Shown: positions 50,401 to 60,147 of the stretch, piece by piece
How positions within the stretch are numbered: position 1 is the first letter of the stretch
Layout: every line of letters begins with the position of its first letter
Assembly: GCF_000224145.3 (NCBI RefSeq)
Contig: NC_020170.2
Span: 1,196,300-1,260,299 of the forward strand
Source of the DNA: Ciona intestinalis
Lineage: Eukaryota; Chordata; Ascidiacea; Phlebobranchia; Cionidae
Direction: 5' to 3'
DNA length: 64,000 nt
The notes under the pieces: model-generated
The model's database searches: none
The model's input: only the letters and a program-made list of their open reading frames with translations
Told to the model about the DNA's origin: nothing
Position numbers and translations under genes: made by a program

Positions 50401-53400
50401 TATATAAACCGCAATATGTGTTTTAGATGTCACCCCATCTTAACCCACAATACTTATGTTTCCATGTATTGTTTTCAACATTTAACAACGATTTGAGGAT
50501 AACGTATATAATTCCGTAAATATTCCATGTTTACTATACCAAATGAACCTATAAAAATGATGAAAATATGGATCAATGCTCTAGCCTAGAATGCCTATAT
50601 ATTTTTACGTAACAATACATCCATAAGCAGTTTTTTAATGTTATAATAAGGAGCATGTTAATTTAAATAAACAAATGCAGAAATTAATGACAAAACGGTA
50701 GTGTTTATACTGCACTGTGAATTTTTATAACAGCATGGTTGAAAATCAATGGAGCCAAACTTAATCATATATTTGGTAATTAAATACCGTAAGTACATAT
50801 GCATGCATTGTATTACAGTAATGGAGATATGTGGGTACAAATGGAGAGCTATATTCGGACTGACGTACCAGTGCTTTTATAGCATCGGGTATATGAGTTT
50901 ATCTGGCGTTGCTTATAACTGGAGAGATTGGCATGAAACTATGGTAAGATCGTTATACTTTAGAAAATATAAACAAGAATATATAGTACATTGGGGATAG
51001 AGGGACACGTTTATAGAACATAATATTTAAATATCCCAATCGTGTTTTAATCAGTTAGCAGCTTTGGGGTTGTGAGGGTACGGTATTATAATTCTTTGAA
51101 TGTCCTTTATTTACTATACTTAATGGGACGAGCAAATGGAATAAAAAGGTGTCATATCTTTCCCCTCTACTATATGTCTCAGACATAACCGATTTAAACT
51201 ACGAAACTGAACTTTTAAAACGTTTTAAAACTATTTTTACAGATTTTATGGAGCGATTTTAGATGAATTACATTCAATTAAATAAGAATATAGCAGGACA
51301 GAAAATAATTTTTACAAAAAATATTCTTGTTTTCTTTTTGTTTATGTTATAGTTTGTATGCACAATATTGAGTCTTCCTTTTTTACTGTTTGCCATGATA
51401 ATTCCTGAGTCACCACGATGGCTTTTCACCAAAGGAAAAGATGGGCCCGCGACCAAGGTATATAGGCTTTACTGTAATAACATTTGAATAAAGTATTAGT
51501 TTTGATAAGGTATTTTGATAGACCACTAATTTAGTTAACGTTAAATAAATAATTTGCAGACAACATTAAGAATGGCAAAGTTTAATGGGGTTCGTTTAAC
51601 TGAAGAAGATTGGCAACGAGCAGATGTCGCAGATGAAAAAATACAAGTAACGTTTTATATTAGGATGGGGTAAAATGGGACACGTTTAAATTCTTTTTTT
51701 TGCGTCCCACTTTAATGGTAAACTAAGAACATTTACAGAATTATTTAACTATAGACCCGTGACTCTAATAGAGCACAATTTATACGAGTAAAAGTATCTT
51801 CATCGTCAAGTTTAAAAAAAAAATATTTTAGCCTGACGAGAATTTCAACGAACGAAAATATTCTTCAATTGATTTGTTTAAACATCCAGGTATTCGATTG
51901 ACGACAGTTAAAATCATGTTTAACTGGTAAGAGTTTTGGAACCTAAACTAGTTTGCATTGTTTGGACTGTATACGCTATACACATTCTTCACGCAAAGGG
52001 CCCACCGTAACACTGGTTCATAACGAACAGTGACATTTGCCTGCGGTTCAACCAAAAAAAACTTACCTGCGGTTCAACCAAATCCGTAAAACCTAAATTC
52101 AACACTGGCAATATTAGCCGGTCTATGCTGTATAGTAGGGTGGGGAAAGATGAGACACCTTTAGCACATAGTATCTCCTGACCGTGTTTTCACCAATTAA
52201 CAACGACCTATAGACGTCGTGAAGATATGGTTTCATAATTCTTTGAATGTTTTCTTTGTTTACTACCCACAAGTAGGACGGGAAAAGGAATATAAACATG
52301 TCCCACCTATACTCTGCCCCACTATATTTTAAAAGCATATTTTTAAGGCCCTGCCAAAACACAAATTACAGCATTTTTACTTTAAAAATTATTGCTGATC
52401 GATTTTTAACTCCCAGGTTCGTCAACAGCTTTGTGTTTTATGGCATCTCGTTGAATGCTGGAGCATTGGCTGGTGACATTTTTGTTAACAACACTCTAAG
52501 TAAGTTCCTAAATGCATTATTTTCATGAAGAAATTTATATTCAGCACCTTAAGTAAATAGAGCACATTAGACCAGCAGAGTATCTATAGGATTAATCTCG
52601 ACCCTATATGTCTATATATGGCAAGACAGATACCGGCAATTGCTCAAATCCGGTTGTTTTATGAGAGTAACCAAATTGTCAGCCACATATAATAACTAAA
52701 GGATCATAAATAATCGCCCATAAAGTTAGAAACGTGGTAACTCGTAAGCGGGCACGAGATGAATGAAGAAGAACACCCGTGTTATACCGACTGTCCTTTC
52801 CCCCACGAGAGGATACAAGTTACATTTATTCACTCATATTCCGGGAATTGTTTTGTTCTAGACGGTGTCATGGGAATGGGATCTAATATATTCTGCATGC
52901 TGGTGATGGATAAAATAGGTAGAAGATTATTGCTTACTCTCATGCTCTTACTCGCTGGTTGTGGCCTCTTGACAAGCGCAATCATCAACGAATTCAAGGG
53001 AGATGACCACGGTAACGTACACATTAAGCAAAATAATGGATACTATAGGTTTAGATTTTCAATAACCCAGCTTAAAACACATTCCCATAATTTTCCAATA
53101 ACTTGTAAATACTTAAAGCAAGCCTAAAACACATTCCCGTATTTTTCTACTTAAAACAAGGTTAAATACATTACCGTAATTTTCCCGTAACAGTATAATA
53201 TATGCTTAAAACACATTCTTGTAACTTCCCGTATCCCCGTAAATTAGTTTGCAGATATTCCCGTCTTTTCCGTATTTCCGTAAACTAGTATTACCCTTAT
53301 TTTCTAATCTTGCTTTCAACAAAATTAAACGCTCTTTTAACGTCGTGGGTATACACCTAAATAAATACCAAAGGGGACGATAACAGAGAATAAAAACATT

Positions 53401-54615
53401 GACTATTTTACCTCAACCTAATGTTTTTTAAAATCCTTTATTAAAATTGTTATATGTTCCAATACTTTTGTAACCAGGGTTGGAAACACTTGGTCTCGTT
53501 TTCGCTTTTGCTGCAAAATGTGGAATATCCGGTTCGTTCAGTGTTATCTATAATTTTACAGCGGAACTGTATCCTACTGTGGTCAGGTCAGATTTACATA
53601 ACTTGTATACTAGAGTGGGGGAAGATGGCACACATTTTCTTTTCTTATTTTCTCATCCCATTTAGTAGCAAACAAAAAACATTTAAACAGCTATAAAACC
53701 GTATCCTCACGACTCCCATATATACCGCTGTAATTGTTTAAACACGAAATGAACATTTGGATATTATGTGTTAACGGTGTCCCGTCTTCCCCACTCTACT
53801 ATATACATACACTCTGCATGTACATTTAGTTATATATTAACAGGAGCAATGGTATCGGCATGGGGTCACTGAGTGCACGCATCGGTGGAATCGTCGCCCC
53901 TTTCGTTATTTCATTACAAGATTACGTTTCTTGGCTTCCAAACGTGATATTTGGTTCTTTAGGTAACTTACCTATAGTAGGGTGGGGGGAGATGGGACAC
54001 CTTTGACACATAATAACCAAATATTCTGATTGTGTTTTAAACAATTAACAACGGTCGATGCTTGGGAGCCGTGAGGATAAAGTTTTATAAAAAATCGTTG
54101 AATGTTTGTTTACTACCAAATTGGAAGAGAAAATAGATTGAAAAGGTGTCCCATCTTCCCCCACCCTACTATATTAATATTTTTATACTATTCTAAATGG
54201 AATGTTTAAATTTCTTTGCTGGCAGTGCGAGGTGTATGATAATTACATATGTAGTAGGGTGGGGTGATATAGGACATGTATTCTTTTTTTCTTCCATTTG
54301 GTTGCAAACAAAGAATATTTACAGAGTTATATAACCGTAGCTCGGCGGCTGCAAAACAGCGATGTTGATTGTACCAAACAAGATCAGAAAATATGGGATT
54401 TAGGTGCTAACATTATCCCGTCTTAACCTGCAGTACCTTGTGAGAACGCATATGTAAACTAACATAACACATACTGTTTGCATATATACGTACTAGGGGT
54501 GATTGCCGGTCTCAGCGCTTTGACATTCCAAGAAACAAATGGAGATACGATGATGGAAACATTAGAAGAAGCAGAAATATTTTACAAAACAGGAAAACTA
54601 CCCAAAGCAAAGTAA
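47463..54615 (+). CDS. SLC22-family organic ion transporter (MFS)
   Basis: Exons: 47463 to about 47598, 47985-48101, 48313-48439, 48968-49071, 50064-50218, 50819-50943, 51353-51457, 51560-51646, 51832-51926, 52417-52499, 52862-53011, 53478-53586, 53844-53962, 54497-54615; stop TAA at 54613. From 47985 on all phases agree. Family marks: start MIQFDILLEKIGGAGKSQVL; extracellular loop with Cys and N-glycosylation sites (CSVPPIDNSTVFPNLT); VTEFNLVCDRNYLNA; MFS motif DRFGRKPTMIV; IIPESPRWLFTKGK (the PESPRWL signature); MDKIGRRLLL; T-AELYPTVVRSNGIGMGS. About 12 membrane segments, plasma membrane. Cation, anion or carnitine specificity cannot be read here. The first exon's donor is lost in a poly-A/poly-G stretch (47601-47648), perhaps a sequencing fault. 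Nearly every intron contains one or more MITEs. Confidence 0.9.
47649..47715 (+). mobile_element. SINE tail fragment
   Basis: TCGTGTTATAAAGACTGTCA and AAGAAGTAACAT match the 3' end of the SINE, right after the homopolymer stretch. Confidence 0.45.
47722..47921 (-). mobile_element. TAGGGTGGGG-type MITE
   Basis: AGTAGCGTGGAGAAAATGGG to CATCTTCCCCCGCCCTACTA; intron 1 of the transporter gene. Confidence 0.8.
48110..48263 (+). mobile_element. MITE, second subfamily, short
   Basis: TACTGTGGGGTAAGATGGGA, CTCTTAAATCCCACATTTTC, TGTCCCATATTACCCCATCC. It lacks the ATATCCAAATATCC block of the main subfamily. Confidence 0.65.
48490..48712 (+). mobile_element. MITE with internal duplication
   Basis: Main-subfamily copy in which GTTTTAAACAGTTAACAACG is duplicated in tandem (about 48549 and 48574). 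Confidence 0.75.
49226..49412 (+). mobile_element. TAGGGTGGGG-type MITE
   Basis: TATAGTAGAGTGGGGGAAGA to CTTTCCCCACCCTACTATAT; intron copy. Confidence 0.8.
49541..49735 (+). mobile_element. MITE, second subfamily, old
   Basis: GTTAGAACCCAAATTCCATA, TTTAGTTTACTACCAAATAG and TACCCCAGCACCCTATACCA. Its end abuts the next, opposite-sense copy. Confidence 0.6.
49736..49936 (-). mobile_element. TAGGGTGGGG-type MITE
   Basis: ACAGTAGTGTGGGGAAGATG to CATCTTCCCCCACCTTACTA. Back-to-back with the preceding copy. Confidence 0.8.
50243..50600. mobile_element. composite of nested or stacked MITE ends
   Basis: Three left-end motifs follow each other (TACTGTAGGGTAAGATGGAT, TAGAGTGGGGTGAAATGGAT, GGTGGGGTAAGATGGGACAC), then one interior. 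At least two insertions into an older copy are implied. Confidence 0.6.
50988..51176 (+). mobile_element. TAGGGTGGGG-type MITE
   Basis: TACATTGGGGATAGAGGGAC to CATATCTTTCCCCTCTACTA, with TTTAATCAGTTAGCAGC inside. Confidence 0.7.
51661..51790 (-). mobile_element. MITE, truncated
   Basis: TTAGGATGGGGTAAAATGGG, GTAAACTAAGAACATTTACA, GACTCTAATAGAGC; the right half is gone. Confidence 0.6.
52130..52327 (+). mobile_element. TAGGGTGGGG-type MITE
   Basis: TATAGTAGGGTGGGGAAAGA to CACCTATACTCTGCCCCACT. Confidence 0.75.
52618..52845 (+). mobile_element. tRNA-headed SINE, head lost
   Basis: AAGACAGATACCGGCAATTG, TGTCAGCCACATA, AACTCGTAAGCGGGCACGAG, CGAGAGGATACAAGTTACAT. It ends 17 bases before the transporter exon at 52862. 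Confidence 0.7.
53609..53808 (-). mobile_element. TAGGGTGGGG-type MITE
   Basis: TACTAGAGTGGGGGAAGATG to CGTCTTCCCCACTCTACTAT. Confidence 0.8.
53972..54173 (+). mobile_element. TAGGGTGGGG-type MITE
   Basis: TATAGTAGGGTGGGGGGAGA to CTTCCCCCACCCTACTATAT; among the best-preserved copies here. Confidence 0.85.
54250..54440 (-). mobile_element. MITE, second subfamily
   Basis: GTAGTAGGGTGGGGTGATAT, TTTGGTTGCAAACAAAG, CTCGGCGGCTGCAAAACAGC, GGGATTTAGGTGCTAACATT, CTTAACCTGCAGTACC. Confidence 0.7.
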
Positions 54616-54761
54616 TGTATTATATCATATAGCGTGTTAACGTAATAACTATCATTTTACCTTATTTTGCTTCTCTCTCGGTTGGAATAATATGTTCTTA
54701 GTTATGCATTTATGTAGCCTATATTCATGCTCATGTGGCGGATAACGTAAGATTTTATATG

Positions 54762-54958
54762 GTGGGGGTGGGGGAAGATGGGACACCTTTAGCACGAAAT
54801 ATATAAATATCCTGGTCGTGTGTTAAACAAATAACAATGGTCTATGAAAGTCGCGAGGACAAGGTTTTATAATTCTTTAAATGTTCTTTGTTTACTACCA
54901 AAATGTACGAGAAAATAGAATGAAAAGGTGTCCCATCTTCTCCCATCCTACTATAGCA
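54762..54958 (+). mobile_element. TAGGGTGGGG-type MITE
   Basis: TGGTGGGGGTGGGGGAAGAT to CATCTTCTCCCATCCTACTA, just past the transporter stop. Confidence 0.8.
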
Positions 54959-55639
54959 CAGTCTTCTATTCAAAACGGCCGACGCAACCGTTTAATGTTT
55001 TATCCAAGAACACTCACACCATAATAATTGGACATTTACCTTTACAAGCAGTTAACCTACTATCTCTTATGAGTATTTTTACCCGACAGGTCGCTTGATA
55101 AAGAAAACAAGTCGGGCTTTAACACCGATTCGTCATGTGATCTGAAAGACATGAATATTTTTACTAAGTTGTGAATTCGTAGTATTTTTGTCTGCGATTT
55201 AATTTTTAAAGCCTCATGAGCATTATCGCTTTGGAATAACATATGTTGTGTTTTCGCATGAGCTATTACTTTTATTATAAGAATGAATGAATGAATGAAA
55301 TTTATTTCGTCTCTTCGGTCACGATAACGAAGAACAAGAGAGTTGACAAAAGCGAAAAGACGGGTATAGTAACGGTAAAACAACAGTTGTTAAAACACGC
55401 TTATTGATAAAAAAGAAAGAAGTAATGTTTTGATAAAAGGCGTGACCGTTACACCCTACAGACGATACAATGTAAAAAAATTGTAAAGAACATTTAATTA
55501 AACATATTAAGGTTCTGATTGGAAGAAAAGTGTGCTTAAGGACACAATCCGTACAATGGGGGAGTCGCCTTTAAGGAGATTGATCCAAAGATTGGAGCAT
55601 ATGATGGAAAAGCAAAACCCAGAAAAGAAATTCCACTAA

Positions 55640-55765
55640 AGTTAACAATAAGCGCGCCTGCCTGTAATCCAGAGGTAATGGGTTCACGGCTCGTCGCTGC
55701 TACCATTGGGGGCGTATGTATCCTTAGGCAAGACACTTAACGGCAATTAATTGCTCCAACCCTTC
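55640..55765 (+). mobile_element. tRNA-headed SINE, head part
   Basis: GCGCGCCTGCCTGTAATCCA, AATGGGTTCACGGCTCGTCG, GCAAGACACTTAACGGCAAT, ending TTGCTCCAACCC. Confidence 0.7.
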
Positions 55766-55867
55766 TTTATTAAAGTATGGCATAACAAACACAGGAGAAA
55801 GGCAATTGTAACGTCTTAATTTGCTTCATAATTCGCTCTTGCTTTGTAGCAGCTTGTTTATGTCCCC

Positions 55868-55905
55868 CAGAGTCCGTATATAAACATGTTTATACACGGA
55901 CTCTG
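55868..55905. mobile_element. 38-bp palindromic micro-element with 8-bp direct repeats
   Basis: CAGAGTCCGTATATAAACAT reads into its near-perfect complement (one mismatched pair) and ends GTATACACGGACTCTG-like in the order given. It is flanked by ATGTCCCC at 55860-55867 and 55906-55913. The CAGAG start and 8-bp duplication fit a minimal hAT insertion. Confidence 0.65.
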
Positions 55906-56353
55906 ATGTCCCCTAATTTTAATCAAAGTTAGTATAGACCAAGTTAGGAAACGGCGCTCGTGTCCGCCATTACGGAGCCCACAGACCGTGAATCGCCTAT
56001 ACAACTGCATGGTCGGCATGTGTTCATTTAGTTCTTGTAAGCGATACAAAGCTAGAAAACACGTATAGCGGTTGTTTTAACATTTCTAATATAAATCTTG
56101 TTATATAATATTAAATCTAGGAATTAATGTGAAGTAAATTAATATTTTGACTGGTTTTCGGCGTACAGTGTGGTTTAACAGGGTACTTTACGTTGGCGAT
56201 TAAAACTAGCAGAAATCAGCTTAGTTTACATAATAGTATATGATCATACCTACGAATCTGCAGAGCCATTCTTTACTACATTTATAATCCAACATGAGTG
56301 GGCATGCGGCTCCAAACTGCTTAGAAGGTACTAGCAGATAAGGTGTTAGCGTT

Positions 56354-56394
56354 TTCCGATTTCAGTTTTCCGATTTCAGTTTTCCGATATCATA
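56354..56394 (+). repeat. 14-bp tandem repeat, three copies
   Basis: TTTTCCGATTTCAG twice, then TTTTCCGATATC. Confidence 0.7.
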
Positions 56395-56577
56395 AAGACC
56401 CGTAACGTACTAATTCAAGCAGAGGACCAAAAATAGTAACTCAGTATTGTTTTCCTCAATGTCACTTTGATATTGGGCAAATTTTACACAGATACCTAAA
56501 GTTTCGTTGCCGGATATACGTGTTTCAAACGGCGTCAAGTTTGTGAGCCAAAAAGTAAAATCATGGCAATTTACATT

Positions 56578-56627
56578 NNNNNNNNNNNNNNNNNNNNNNN
56601 NNNNNNNNNNNNNNNNNNNNNNNNNNN
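56578..56627. other. assembly gap (50 N)
   Basis: Run of N within the inverted-repeat region. Confidence 0.99.
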
Positions 56628-57378
56628 CAGAAGTGCTTGGTTTTAAAAAATTCGCCATATTTAAACGAAAAACAGCACCCAGCAATGATAAATGCTTATG
56701 CCGTGGGCTCCGTAATGGTGGCGTCTATGACGTCATAGACGCGCGACAATAGATAACAAGACACGTTGTTTACAATCCGTTTCCTAACTTGGTCTATACT
56801 AACTTTGATTTTAATTTCTCATGCGTGTGTATTTTATGTGTTATGTGACGTCACAATTACGCCACGTTTGACTGCTGGTAATCATTTTTTATCTTTCTTT
56901 TCCGATCACCTCGCAGTCCAAGTGTACTGTTGCATTTATATCTGCCAACATCCATCTTGTTTAAATAGTTACCCCTGAGCGGCCCTGTGTTTGCCTGCTA
57001 TCTTGTCCTAAAATTGTTCGGTAGGTGCTATGTTTTTTATATATCGTATTATTTTGTGTGATAGTTTGTAAGCCGTACGCCCTGTGTGTGTGTATCACTT
57101 AAGTGTCTGTGTATTATTTAATCGTGTATATATTTTTAGAAAACCGTGCGTACCCGTACAAAATAAATTCGTTTACAACAAACCAACGTACGCGTTTTCG
57201 TCAATCTACAACCCTCGTGTGACCTGTCGAGGCGACCTAGGACACGCCTCTCATAGACACTGAGCTATACATATAACTATATATATGATATCTATGCTCA
57301 TAGACCGTTACAGCAATATATAAGCCAGTCAGATGGTGGCGCTAGACAGCTAGTAAAATAGTAATTATTGGAGTTAAC

Positions 57379-57414
57379 CATGGCGCCCTCTATAACGTTA
57401 TAGAGGGCGCCATG
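57379..57414. mobile_element. 36-bp perfect palindrome between 8-bp direct repeats
   Basis: CATGGCGCCCTCTATAAC followed at once by its exact reverse complement GTTATAGAGGGCGCCATG. It is flanked by GAGTTAAC at 57371-57378 and 57415-57422. There is no spacer at all between the arms. Confidence 0.65.
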
Positions 57415-57609
57415 GAGTTAACACATCATGGTATAGGATATGTTGCGATTCCTAGATGTGAAAAAATGTCATGAAATTGATAACCCTAGAACCCTCTTAG
57501 TCTTTGACTTCGGTTAAATTTTTGACACGTCTACTGTTGGCATAAACTCTCTCCAACCCGCCAATGAGAATATATCCATATTGTGGTGTTTTTGCCCTCA
57601 AATATAATA

Positions 57610-57826
57610 TATAGTACCGTGGGGTAAGATGGGACATCTTTAGCGCATAATATCCAAATTTTCTAATAACCTTATCGTGTTTTGATTAATAAAGAACGGT
57701 CTATATGGGAGTCGTGAAGATACGGTTTTATAATTCTTTAAAAGTTCTTTGTTTACTACCAAATGTGACGAGAAAATGAAATAAAAATGTGTCCTATCTT
57801 ATCCCAACCCACTATACTTTTATAAT
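57610..57826 (+). mobile_element. TAGGGTGGGG-type MITE
   Basis: TATAGTACCGTGGGGTAAGA to TCTTATCCCAACCCACTATA. Confidence 0.75.
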
Positions 57827-59188
57827 ATATTTTTTCCCCATTTTTCCCATTTAATTGTTATATTTAAAATTTATTTTTTTACTATCGGTAGCGATCGGAT
57901 TTTGTTAATTTTAAATATCGTATGACGTTACACACACAGTTATAAACACAAAAGATATTTTATAAATTGTATTCAATGAACGGCGGTTTTTTGCAGTGTA
58001 AATAAGGTGTAGTTCGAGAGCCAATCGGTATCTGTTGATCATCTGATGAGTCGTTTCTTTAGCTGTAATGAATAATACCATGCTAACTTAAGCGATCTAC
58101 AACATACGGAAACTTGCGTTTTTAAATTGAAGCATAAACACAATCGTAAAACACAGAATTTCTTACCAGCTTGCACTTACTTTTGATTAAACCGCCACAC
58201 AACCGGATGACGACGGTGACCATATAGGCATACGCAGGCCCGCCAACAGCAAGAAGTCAATAAAAATAGAAATACCGGCACTGACTTATTTATCTGCAGA
58301 AACAAATATTACAGTATATAACAAACAAGCAAAATATTTCATGTATAACTTGCTTTGTTGCCTTCAAAAGTAGCATACGACTTGGTACAACCCGTGTTGT
58401 TTTTCCAACGTTGCTGGTGTTGTACGACTCAATTGGTGACTTTATACGACTCGTTGGTGTTGTTGTACGACCCGTTGGTGTTGTTGGCTTTATTTCCAAC
58501 GTGGGTGTTGGCTATTAGCCATGTAATGATTTCTGAATTCTTTGTTTTGCAAGGAAGAAGGGATTTTCTTTCACGCAGGTTGAAAGTTTTTTGAACCTTC
58601 TACATACGATGTGCTGGTATTCTGTAAAGGTATCAGATTTTTGTTTTCTAAAATAGAAATGAATTGTAATAATTAGGTCTTTAAGTGTAGCCTATAGAAG
58701 TCATACAGTTACATGTATACTAAAGGTGGCATGAAATAAGTAGGCTAATAATCAAGTGCTTACCATTTTGCATTTGGTTCAACTACGTCCTCAATCAGTA
58801 ACAACCAACACGGTGCCTTATATAGGCATACGTAGTCTCGTCAACAACAAGAAATCCCAAAAAGCATATATAGAAGCGCTGACTTATTCATCTGTAAAAC
58901 AAATATTAAATACATATTAAAGCAAACTATGCGAGGTACAACGTGCTTTTGTGTTTGAATTTTCGTAACGTCGGCAATGTTGGCAATAACCAATTTTTTA
59001 GTAATGCCTGTCGTGGTATTACTGGTGATGTTCAGAGAATCACTAAACCGCGATATTGTTTTATTGATCAGAAGTTGCCACGTAATCACATGTGCATGTT
59101 CTTCAATCTTTGATAAACCGGTCTAGTTTCATTCTAATATATTTACATTGAGCATACTGTCTTTCTATAACCAATGCCAAGGGCTTAC

Positions 59189-59555
59189 CATTTTGCCCTT
59201 GATTCTACCATGATCACAACAGTTGAAATTCACGACAACGACGGCCTTATTGACATACTCGGTGTCACAAACATCAAGTAGACCAATGAACATCAGGAGT
59301 AGTACCTCTGTTTTAAAACTGTAGAAACAAATATTAATTAAAATATACAATGAAGCAAAATATGCGAGGTATAACTTGCTTTGTTGCCATCTGAAGTAAG
59401 AGATGAATTTGTACGAACAGTCTTTCATTACCAATGTTGGTGGTGGTTATTTAACCATGTAATGATTTTCGAAGCCTTTTTAAGGACAAGAAGATCATTC
59501 TGTTCTTGCACGGGATGTGCAAACTTTTTGCAAATCTGGCACAAAATGTGGTATT
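59189..59555 (-). CDS. candidate two-exon coding segment in the array (partial)
   Basis: On the minus strand, acceptor TTTACAG precedes exon 59555-59432, donor TTG|GTAATG follows it, then a 113-base intron, acceptor TTTCTACAG, exon 59318-59189 and donor AAATG|GTAAGC. The phases join without a stop: YHILCQICKKFAHPVQEQND, LLVLKKASKIITWLNNHHQH, then a Cys across the junction and FKTEVLLLMFIGLLDVCDTE, YVNKAVVVVNFNCC. Start and end exons were not found. The splice sites recur in other units, but most of those units do not keep the frame, so they may be decayed copies or the frame may be chance. The C-x-x-C spacing in a small Lys-rich helix faintly recalls saposin-like peptides; I do not claim that family. 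Confidence 0.35.
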
Positions 59556-59991
59556 CTGTAAAGATAAAAACACGTTATTCATTGGCTAATATGGAGCTGT
59601 TGTTACCAAAAGATCAATAGTAACCTAGTTAACTTAGAAATTTTCTTGCATAATATGTGTTGGTCGTCTCAGGAAATTGAAAACGTTTACCTTTTTAAGG
59701 TGTTCCGTGTTTGTGGTTCACTATAGGCGAATCCGACACTCCATGGTTGCTAACATACACACATAGTTGTATTCAATGTGTTAGTGTTGTTGTTACATTG
59801 GATGTAGCGGTATCCAGAGAATCAACAAATTAAGATTGAATGGACTTTTCAGTAAGAAGGACACACACGCTTTGGTGTGACAAGCTTTCACGTAGGCCAA
59901 TATCATCTACATTTTCCTTAATAGGTTGCTCAACCCGGTCGACTCTTCTTCAAATCTAGTTACAATTCATTTAAAAGAGACTACATTCATT

Positions 59992-60147
59992 TTAAAAACA
60001 ATTGCTTTTACCATACTGTCCCTTTGGTTTCGTCCTGGTTTCACCAAGCCTATTGTCCAGGAAAGTAAACGAGAGTGCATGGCACACGTATCTCACCGAC
60101 AAGAAAAAGACCAATAAAAGCAGGATATGAAGTGATGGTTTATTCAT
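59992..60147 (-). CDS. candidate secreted peptide ORF, 51 aa
   Basis: MNKPSLHILLLLVFFLSVRY then VCHA looks like a signal peptide with cleavage after CHA, leaving LSFTFLDNRLGETRTKPKAQ and YGKSNCF. The same sequence recurs in the units ending at 62600 and 63445, but there AGG replaces the ATG, and a conserved acceptor (CTGCAG) stands right before it. The first residue may therefore come from an upstream exon, or those copies may be dead. The opposite strand is also open over this stretch, which weakens the case. Confidence 0.3.
   Translation of the reverse strand: MNKPSLHILLLLVFFLSVRYVCHALSFTFLDNRLGETRTKPKGQYGKSNCF

Larger units (their letters stand above)
55915..56815. repeat. inverted repeat pair around about 0.7 kb
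   Basis: AATCAAAGTTAGTATAGACC, AAGTTAGGAAACGG and ATTACGGAGCCCAC at 55920-55985 recur in reverse complement at 56704-56810 (GTGGGCTCCGTAAT, CCGTTTCCTAACTTGGTCTA). The right arm has about 60 extra bases. The middle contains an N gap and no recognisable ORF. Confidence 0.65.
54960..58150. other. gene-free spacer with repeats
   Basis: No spliced gene model could be built on either strand. The stretch holds a GAATGAAT run (about 55282-55300), a SINE head, two short palindromes, an inverted repeat pair, a 14-bp tandem repeat, one N gap and one MITE, all listed separately. Confidence 0.5.

Noticed and set aside
56846-57245. Stretch with a TGTGACGTCA start, AATAAA and a CA-rich end, resembling a solo LTR
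   Set aside because: No target duplication, partner LTR or internal sequence is visible, so the element class is not supported.
59926-60117. Plus-strand 63-codon ORF, repeated at 62379 and 63224
   Set aside because: No signal peptide at its own start, antisense to the minus-strand candidate, and not kept in full in B-type units; left as an alternative reading, not a gene.
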